This document shows positions 58,676 to 64,000 of a stretch of DNA of 64,000 nt, one piece after another. The notes beneath the pieces were generated by a model. It was not told the origin of the DNA. It worked only from the letters and a program-made list of their open reading frames with translations, and made no database searches. The stretch lies in assembly GCA_963814355.1 (NCBI GenBank), contig CAWFCZ010000018.1, positions 868,001-932,000 of the forward strand. The letters are read 5' to 3'. The translations under genes and the position numbers were made by a program. Each line of letters begins with the position of its first letter. The first letter of the stretch is position 1. This stretch comes from JADGOV01 sp963814355. Its GTDB lineage: Bacteria; Actinomycetota; Actinomycetes; JADGOV01.

Positions 58676-61615
58676 GTGTCCAACCTGCGATTCGGGGTAC
58701 TGGGCCCGCTCGAAGTGTGGCGCGACGGCAGCCGGCTGGTAGTGCCCGGCGGGCGCCGGGCCAGCGTGCTCGCGGCGCTGCTGGTTCATGCCGGACGGGC
58801 CGTCGACGCGGACGCGCTGCTCGAGGCGGCGTGGGGTGCGGAACTCCCGGCAGACCCGCGGGCAGCGCTGTACACGGTGATCTCGCGGCTGCGCAGTCTC
58901 CTGGGCGAGGGCTCGATCGGCTCGGATCCGTCCGGGTACCGCATCGAGGTCGCCCCGGCCGGGTTTGACGCCCGAAGGTTCGAAGACCTGTGCCGTCGAG
59001 CCGGCGCTACGGGACCGGAGCAGGCGGCCCGGCTCCTCGATGAAGCCCTGTCGCTGTGGCGCGGGAGCGCGTACGTCGAATTCGCCGACCGCGCCTTCGC
59101 CGAGGTCGAGGCCCAGCGACTCGAACTGCTGCGGCTCGATGCCTGCGAGGAGCGCGCCCGGACCGCCCTGGAGCTCGATGACCCGGCCGGAGCCGTCCGA
59201 CGCCTGGAGGGGCTCCTGGCCGAGCAGCCGTTCCGGGAACATGCGGTTGCCCTGCTGATGACTGCCCTGCAGCGATGCGGGCGCACCGCGACCGCGCTCG
59301 ATTGCTACCAGGAGCACCGACGTCGATTGGCCGAGGACCTGGGTCTGGATCCCGCTCCGGTCGTGCAGGCACTCCACGCACGACTGCTCGCAGGTGGGGC
59401 GCACCGCGGCACGCCGCCGGTTCCGGGTGTGCCCGCCTGGCTGGACACGTCCACGGCGTTCGTGGGCCGCGAACGCGACCTTGACGCCCTCGTCTCGGCG
59501 TGCGCCGCCAGCCGGGTGGTCAGCGTCATCGGGCCCGGCGGGGTCGGGAAGACCCGCCTCGTCGCCGAGGCCACCCCCGAGCTGGCGGACCGGCTCGCTC
59601 TCCCGGTCGCTGTCGTCGAACTGGCTGCCGTGGAGCGGGGTCAGGTGGCCGGCGCGGTCTCGGCTGCCGTGACCGGAGGCTCCGGCCTGGCGGACCGGGC
59701 CGAGCTGGTGGCACGGCTACGCGCTGATCCCTCGATCCTGGTCGTGGACAACTGCGAGCACCTGCTGGTCGAGGCGGCGGCGCTCGTGGACCTGGTGACG
59801 CGCCGGTGCCCGGACATCCGGGTGGTGCTGACCAGTCGGCATCGGCTCGGGCTTCCCACCGAATTGGTGCTGCCCCTCGCCCCGCTATCCGGCCCGTCGT
59901 CCGGCGCCTCGTCGAAGTCAGGGGGGCTGTCGCCTGCCGAGGCACTGCTGGTCGACCGGATCCGGCGGACCCGACCCACGTTCGAGGTGACCGAACGCAA
60001 CGTGCCCACGGTCGGTGAGATCTGCCGTCGCCTCGACGGCCTACCGCTCGCCCTGGAGCTGGCCGCCTCCCGCGTCCACCAGCTCGGACTCGACGGCGTC
60101 CGGGCCGCGCTCGCCCGCGACCCCGGTGTCCTGGACCGGGTGGGCTGGACTGGGCAGCCGCTGCGGGCCCTCGTGGACTGGTCCTGTGACCTGCTGAGCG
60201 CTGCGGAACAGGACCTGTTCGCGGCACTGTCGGTGTTCCCAGGCGAGTTCGGCCTCGAAGCGGTCAACTGCCTGGTCAGCGAGATGGGCCCGGAGGGCGC
60301 GGACGCCGAGGTACACCCGCGGCTGGCGGAGCTCATCGAATCCTCGCTGGTGTCAGCCCGCGAGCTCGACGACGGCCTGAGCTGTCGGTTGCTCACGGTC
60401 GTACGTGCCGAGGCCGGCCGCCGGCTCGTGGAGTCGGGGCGTGCTGAGCTAGCCAGACGCGCCCATGCGCGGTGGGTGAGGGTGTTCACCGGTCAGGCCG
60501 CCGCTGATTGCACCGGGCCGGGGGCCAGCGCGGCGCTGCTCCGGCTCCGCCGTCGGCGGGCGGACATCGCGACCGCCTTGCGCTGGGCGCTGCACCACGG
60601 CGAGCTGGACCTCGCGGCGGCCATCGCGGGCGCCGTGCAGGGGTGCCCGCACTGGTTGCCGCAACCGAGCTTGGACGACCTGATCATCGAGACCGGGGAA
60701 CGAAGTCTGCGCGGTGGAAGTCCCCACTCGGCAGCGGGGATCGCTGCGGCCGGGGTGGCCTTGGCGAGCCGTGGGAATCTCGAACGCAGCACCGTGCTCG
60801 GTCATGCCGCGCTCCGGGCTGCGTCGAGTCCGGCCGAGATGTACCTGGCACACCTTGCCCTGGGCGTGGCGTCGCTCTACGCCGGCGAGCACGAGGAGTC
60901 CGGGCGCCACTGGCAGGCGATAGCCGATCTGGCGGGGCTGCCGGTGGCGCTGAGGACGGAAGGACACACGGCGTTGGCGCTGCTGGCCCGCTTTGCCGGC
61001 GACCTCGACCTTGCCGCGGAACAGGGCCGTTTGGCGGTGCTGTCCGCGGACGCCTCCGGGTCAGCGCCGGTGCAGGCGTTCGCGGCGTACGCAGCCGGCG
61101 AGGCGGCGGTGGCCCGACCCGATCAGGGGATCGCGTTGCTGCGTCGGGCAGTCGAACAGGCGACGGCGACCGGCTGCGTCCACATCGCTGTCCTGGCACG
61201 CATCGCCCTGCTCGCCGCCCTGGTGCGCACCGGGCAGTACGGCGCTGCTGGGGCTGCAGGCGTTCCAGTGCTGGCCGACGTGCGCCGGGCGGCGATGTGG
61301 CCCCAACTGTGCACCATCGGGCGCATCGTGGCCGAGCTGGCAGCGGCGACCGACCATCCCCGGGAAGCGGTGCTGCTGCTGGCCGCGGCCGGAGCACTCC
61401 CGGGTTCACCGCCCGCACGCGGCATGGACGAACCCCGTTACGCCAGGCTGCGTGAGCACCTGAAGGAGCGGCTCGGGGGACACCTTTTCGACAAGATCTG
61501 GACGGTGGCCGGCGCGCTCAGCCGCGACCAGCTGGCCGACCGCGCGGGTGGCGCCCTGGCAGCAGCGCAGAACCACCTCGGGCCGGCGATGCGCCCAGAC
61601 GACGCAGGTGGCTGA
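58676..61615 (+). CDS. BTAD/NB-ARC AfsR-SARP-type transcriptional regulator
   Basis: A 979-residue multidomain regulator. An OmpR-type winged helix occupies about residues 1-95 (Leu-Gly-Pro-Leu-Glu-Val-Trp, Gly-Gly-Arg-Arg-Ala-Ser-Val-Leu), then a bacterial transcriptional activation domain (about 100-245, with Leu-Gly-Leu-Asp-Pro). An NB-ARC-like ATPase has its P-loop Gly286-Pro-Gly-Gly-Val-Gly-Lys-Thr and Leu-Val-Val-Asp-Asn-Cys-Glu-His (Walker B). The C-terminal 400 residues are helical repeats. Proteins of this build activate secondary metabolism or adjacent enzyme genes; the flavoprotein/SRPBCC pair upstream is the obvious candidate target. The start is GTG at 58676 behind GGATGAGG. Confidence 0.9.
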   Translation: MSNLRFGVLGPLEVWRDGSRLVVPGGRRASVLAALLVHAGRAVDADALLEAAWGAELPADPRAALYTVISRLRSLLGEGSIGSDPSGYRIEVAPAGFDARRFEDLCRRAGATGPEQAARLLDEALSLWRGSAYVEFADRAFAEVEAQRLELLRLDACEERARTALELDDPAGAVRRLEGLLAEQPFREHAVALLMTALQRCGRTATALDCYQEHRRRLAEDLGLDPAPVVQALHARLLAGGAHRGTPPVPGVPAWLDTSTAFVGRERDLDALVSACAASRVVSVIGPGGVGKTRLVAEATPELADRLALPVAVVELAAVERGQVAGAVSAAVTGGSGLADRAELVARLRADPSILVVDNCEHLLVEAAALVDLVTRRCPDIRVVLTSRHRLGLPTELVLPLAPLSGPSSGASSKSGGLSPAEALLVDRIRRTRPTFEVTERNVPTVGEICRRLDGLPLALELAASRVHQLGLDGVRAALARDPGVLDRVGWTGQPLRALVDWSCDLLSAAEQDLFAALSVFPGEFGLEAVNCLVSEMGPEGADAEVHPRLAELIESSLVSARELDDGLSCRLLTVVRAEAGRRLVESGRAELARRAHARWVRVFTGQAAADCTGPGASAALLRLRRRRADIATALRWALHHGELDLAAAIAGAVQGCPHWLPQPSLDDLIIETGERSLRGGSPHSAAGIAAAGVALASRGNLERSTVLGHAALRAASSPAEMYLAHLALGVASLYAGEHEESGRHWQAIADLAGLPVALRTEGHTALALLARFAGDLDLAAEQGRLAVLSADASGSAPVQAFAAYAAGEAAVARPDQGIALLRRAVEQATATGCVHIAVLARIALLAALVRTGQYGAAGAAGVPVLADVRRAAMWPQLCTIGRIVAELAAATDHPREAVLLLAAAGALPGSPPARGMDEPRYARLREHLKERLGGHLFDKIWTVAGALSRDQLADRAGGALAAAQNHLGPAMRPDDAGG

Positions 61616-61930
61616 CTGGCAGGTAGCTGACTCGAAAGAGCCGACGACCGGCCGGCCGGAGCGTGGTGTCCGGACGGGGGAGCGCAGGCCGCGCCTCATA
61701 CGCCTCGGGCGGTGGGCACCCAAACTCCGTGCCGTACCGAGTTGCCCGGCACGGCATCCCGGCGCCGGGAAAGCCCCGGCCGCCGTCCGCGCCACAACCG
61801 GCACGTGACGCTGTACCGGCACAGCGCGTCGGCTCGGGGTGGGACGGTTGGCCCGGCTCGGTGGACCTGCCTTGGCTCAGCTGGCGACCGGTTGAGCGAG
61901 GCCGCAACCTCGGCTCGGATCTCGGCGCGC
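61616..61930. other. Gene-free 315-base stretch after the BTAD gene
   Basis: No recognisable gene in either strand. An imperfect direct repeat CAGGTGGCTGACT/CAGGTAGCTGACT straddles the BTAD stop, and CCGTGCCG...CGGCACGG at about 61728-61757 is an 8-base inverted repeat that may act as a terminator. Confidence 0.4.
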
Positions 61931-62679
61931 TCAGGGTCGGCTAGGCGCTGGAGCGCCTAGCCCGATTGGACCGGCGGTATCCGCGATCAACCCGAGATAC
62001 TCCTCCGCGTCCGCCAGCGACATCCGCAGCGGCACCTCCTCGGTACGCACCTGGTGGAAGCCGCAACTTTCGAGCAGCTCCGTCGTGCGCTCGGGACTGG
62101 CCATGCCGAAAATCGCCGAGGCCGGTGGGCGCTCCGGCGGGGGGATGTGGCCGCGTCGGGCAAGGCTCGCCGCGATAACCTTGAAGAGGGGGTTGCGCTC
62201 CGCAGCCCCCCAGACCGCGAGCGCCAGCCGCCCACCCGCGCGTAGCACCCGGCGCGTCTCCTTGAGCGCCGCGGCTGGATCGGGCATCAGCATGTACCCG
62301 AATCGACAGAGCACACCGTCGACCGAGTTGCCTTCCAGCTCGATCCGCTGGGCGTCGACCACTCGGTACTCGACGTTCACGACGCCGAGCTCGCAACCGC
62401 GGCGACGAGCCCCGGCGAGCATCGTCGGAGACAGGTCGGTGGTAATCACCAGGCCCCCTTTGCCGACGAGCGCCGCCACCTCGAAGCCCGTGTCGCCCGT
62501 GCCCGCTGCAAGTTCGAGCACCGTGTCTCCCGCGCGCGGCGCGAGCGCACGCACCAGCAGTCGCGCACCGGGGCCGAGTACTCCTCGATCTCCGCCCGGC
62601 GACGCTCCCAGCTCGGTGCGATAGCCTCCGCGATCTCGTAGATCTCCCGCTGAAACTCGTCGGTCGTGTCGGCGGCCAT
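61931..62679 (-). pseudogene. Class I SAM methyltransferase, frameshifted and C-terminally truncated
   Basis: A strong AAGGAGG before the ATG at 62679 leads into Met-Ala-Ala-Asp-Thr-Thr-Asp-Glu-Phe and Trp-Glu-Arg-Arg-Arg-Ala-Glu-Ile-Glu-Glu. At about 62561-62567 an extra GC shifts the frame. The rest then carries Val-Leu-Glu-Leu-Ala-Ala-Gly-Thr-Gly-Asp-Thr-Gly (SAM loop) and Leu-Cys-Arg-Phe-Gly-Tyr-Met-Leu-Met. The protein ends about 50 residues early, at Asp-Thr-Ala-Gly-Pro-Ile. A hairpin at 61939-61962 overlaps the end. Confidence 0.7.
61939..61962. terminator. Ten-base hairpin at the end of the methyltransferase remnant
   Basis: GGCTAGGCGC, loop TGGA, GCGCCTAGCC: a perfect 10-base stem with a 4-base loop and no U-run. 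It overlaps the last codons of the truncated frame, so coding probably ended before it in the ancestor of this junction. Confidence 0.6.
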
Positions 62680-62725
62680 CGGGTCCTCCTTCAGCTGCCG
62701 GCGGATCGCTCGGCCCATTCGGAGG

Positions 62726-63000
62726 CTACGAGCGAATCGGACCGTCGGGAATCGGGAATTCTCCCCAGGCGAGGAGTCCGTGCTCCATCGCGAACAGCGC
62801 CGCTGCCGCCCTGGTCGAGACGCCGATCTTCCCGTAGGCGTTCTGGACGTGGCGGTCTGCAGTCTTGGCCGAGATCCCGAGCGCCCGCCCGATCTGCTTC
62901 GTCTGCAACCCCCGGGGCGAGCAGGCCGACGACCTGCGCCTCGCACTCGGTCCGCTGCGGCCCGGACCCGCTCCTCGCCGAGTGATGCGTGTTCCATCGC
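62726..63000 (-). pseudogene. LuxR-type regulator, C-terminal fragment with frameshift
   Basis: Two frames together give Glu-Ala-Gln-Val-Val-Gly-Leu-Leu-Ala, then Arg-Gly-Leu-Gln-Thr-Lys-Gln-Ile-Gly-Arg-Ala-Leu-Gly-Ile-Ser and Lys-Thr-Ala-Asp-Arg-His-Val-Gln-Asn-Ala-Tyr-Gly-Lys-Ile-Gly-Val. This is a LuxR/GerE helix-turn-helix with the usual tail. One extra C in the CCCCCGGGG run near 62910 breaks the frame inside the HTH. No sensory domain precedes it. It sits just upstream of the decayed methyltransferase. Confidence 0.65.
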
Positions 63001-63232
63001 TCTGCGCGGCTACGTCGTCCCGGCGCGGGGTGCCAGAGCCTCGGCGCGGGCCCCGGCCACGTGTATTCCAGGCCCCGGACCAACTCCCCAACCGCGACTC
63101 CGATGAGCCACCGCGTCGGCCGGGACAGTGACCAGGCGCGGGGAACGGCTCAGTTCAGCGCATGCGACGCCAACGCCCGGCCAACGCCGGACTGGCGAGA
63201 GCCGCTGGGTCTCGCGGCATTACGGTGATCGC

Positions 63233-64000
63233 GTGGAGCAGCAGATCCGGTTCTGCAGAGCCACCGACGGCGTCCGGCTCGCCTACGCCACGTTTGGACG
63301 TGGGCCGGCAATCGTCAAGGTCGCGAACTGGGTCACGCATGTGGAATTCGACTGGCGCAGCCCGCTATGGCGGCACTGGTGGGCCGAGCTCGGCCGTGAC
63401 CATCGGGTCTTGCGCTATGACGAGCGCGGCTGCGGTCTGTCGGACCGCGATCCGGGCGAGCTCACCTTGGACGCGTTCGTCGGCGATCTGGAGACCGTGG
63501 TGGATGCCGCCGGGCTGGATCGGTTCGCGCTGCTTGGCATCTCCCAGGGCGGCCCGGTCGGGATCAGTTACGCCGTCCGGCATCCGGAGCGGGTGAGTCA
63601 CCTCGTCTTGTGCGGTGGGTATGCGCGAGGCCGGCGGGTCCGCGATGTGTCGCCGGACGCGCAGGCGGAACTCGATCTGCTGGAGTCCATTGTTCGCGTC
63701 GGCTGGGGGCAGGACGATCCGGTGTTCCGTCACGTGTTCACGACCCGGTTCGTGCCAGAGGCGAACGCCGAGCAGATGGACTGGTTCGACGAGCTGATGC
63801 GGATCTCGACGGCCCCGGAGATGGCGGGACGGTTGCGCGCGGTGACCGCGTACGCCGACGTCACCGGTCTTCTCGGTCAGGTGTCCGTGCCAACCTTGGT
63901 CGCGCATGCTCGTGGCGACCGCATGGTGCCCTTCAACGAGGGGCGCCTGGTGGCGACCCGCATCCCCGGCGCCAGGTTCCTGCCGCTGGAAAGCCACAAC
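63233..64000 (+). CDS. Alpha/beta hydrolase, partial (runs off right edge)
   Basis: The first 256 codons of a larger gene. From the GTG at 63233: Glu-Gln-Gln-Ile-Arg-Phe-Cys, then Ala-Tyr-Ala-Thr-Phe-Gly, Tyr-Asp-Glu-Arg-Gly-Cys-Gly-Leu-Ser-Asp, Leu-Gly-Ile-Ser-Gln-Gly-Gly (nucleophile Ser) and His-Ala-Arg-Gly-Asp (acid). Closely similar actinobacterial proteins carry a C-terminal LuxR or cyclase domain after the hydrolase, so this may be a regulator rather than an enzyme; the window ends before that part. The catalytic His lies at or past the edge. Confidence 0.8.
   Translation, partial: MEQQIRFCRATDGVRLAYATFGRGPAIVKVANWVTHVEFDWRSPLWRHWWAELGRDHRVLRYDERGCGLSDRDPGELTLDAFVGDLETVVDAAGLDRFALLGISQGGPVGISYAVRHPERVSHLVLCGGYARGRRVRDVSPDAQAELDLLESIVRVGWGQDDPVFRHVFTTRFVPEANAEQMDWFDELMRISTAPEMAGRLRAVTAYADVTGLLGQVSVPTLVAHARGDRMVPFNEGRLVATRIPGARFLPLESHN

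Noticed and set aside
1..64000. tRNA, rRNA or CRISPR array
   Set aside because: No gap shows a tRNA-like cloverleaf with a GGTTCGA-type loop, and no regularly spaced direct repeats were seen. A covariance-model scan was not possible.

Overview
The window looks like the chromosome of a high-GC Actinomycetota bacterium. Supporting signs are very GC-rich third positions, frequent GTG and some TTG starts, GTGA/ATGA overlaps, a BldM-type orphan response regulator downstream of groES-groEL, DUF5319, a UdgX-type uracil-DNA glycosylase, a LigD-type polymerase, a large BTAD/AfsR-like regulator and a RipA-like NlpC/P60 hydrolase. I see no rRNA, tRNA, CRISPR array or intact transposon, and I would not name a genus.

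Region 1 (1-10.6 kb) is accessory. A truncated secreted propeller gene and decayed scraps (Xre/DUF2384-type antitoxin, restriction-enzyme C terminus, SGNH hydrolase block, CsbD) precede a cyclic-di-GMP island. The island has a GAF-GGDEF-EAL protein, a Tn3-family transposase scrap, a membrane-PAS-PAS-GGDEF-EAL protein, and a translationally coupled operon of a soluble GGDEF protein, a B12-binding-domain protein and an ABM-domain protein. A frameshifted PstI/BsuBI-like DNA methyltransferase follows. Methyltransferase and endonuclease remnants lie on the same strand on opposite sides of the island, as if one restriction-modification operon had been split.

Region 2 (10.6-22 kb) mixes core genes (guaA, a SerB-like HAD phosphatase) with repair and accessory genes: a frameshifted metallo-beta-lactamase-fold gene, a LigD-type polymerase, an ArsR/SRPBCC divergon, and a run of truncated genes (methyltransferase, HxlR, maleylpyruvate-isomerase-like, glycosidase). 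It ends with a VKOR + DUF929 pair for extracytoplasmic disulfide formation.

Region 3 (22-43 kb) is mostly core: DHA2 transporter, folD, cysteine synthase, two GT-C membrane glycosyltransferases, NlpC/P60 peptidoglycan hydrolase, UdgX, hemolysin-III, PlsC, pdxH, citrate synthase, serC, aldo/keto reductase, thpR, a MarR-MFS operon, DUF5319, a Uma2 protein, bldM, and groES-groEL under a CIRCE operator.

Region 4 (43-56.4 kb) carries a TetR/MMPL divergon and then a long minus-strand operon for cell-wall precursors and tRNA t6A: glmS, acpS, nnrD, alr, alpha/beta hydrolase, a family-4-like uracil-DNA glycosylase, tsaE, tsaB, rimI, tsaD. A second glycosylase inside the tsaE run is unusual.

Region 5 (56.4-64 kb) is accessory again: DUF389 scrap, FAD oxidoreductase + SRPBCC, cupin scrap, a 979-aa BTAD/NB-ARC regulator, decayed methyltransferase and LuxR genes, and an alpha/beta hydrolase running off the right edge.
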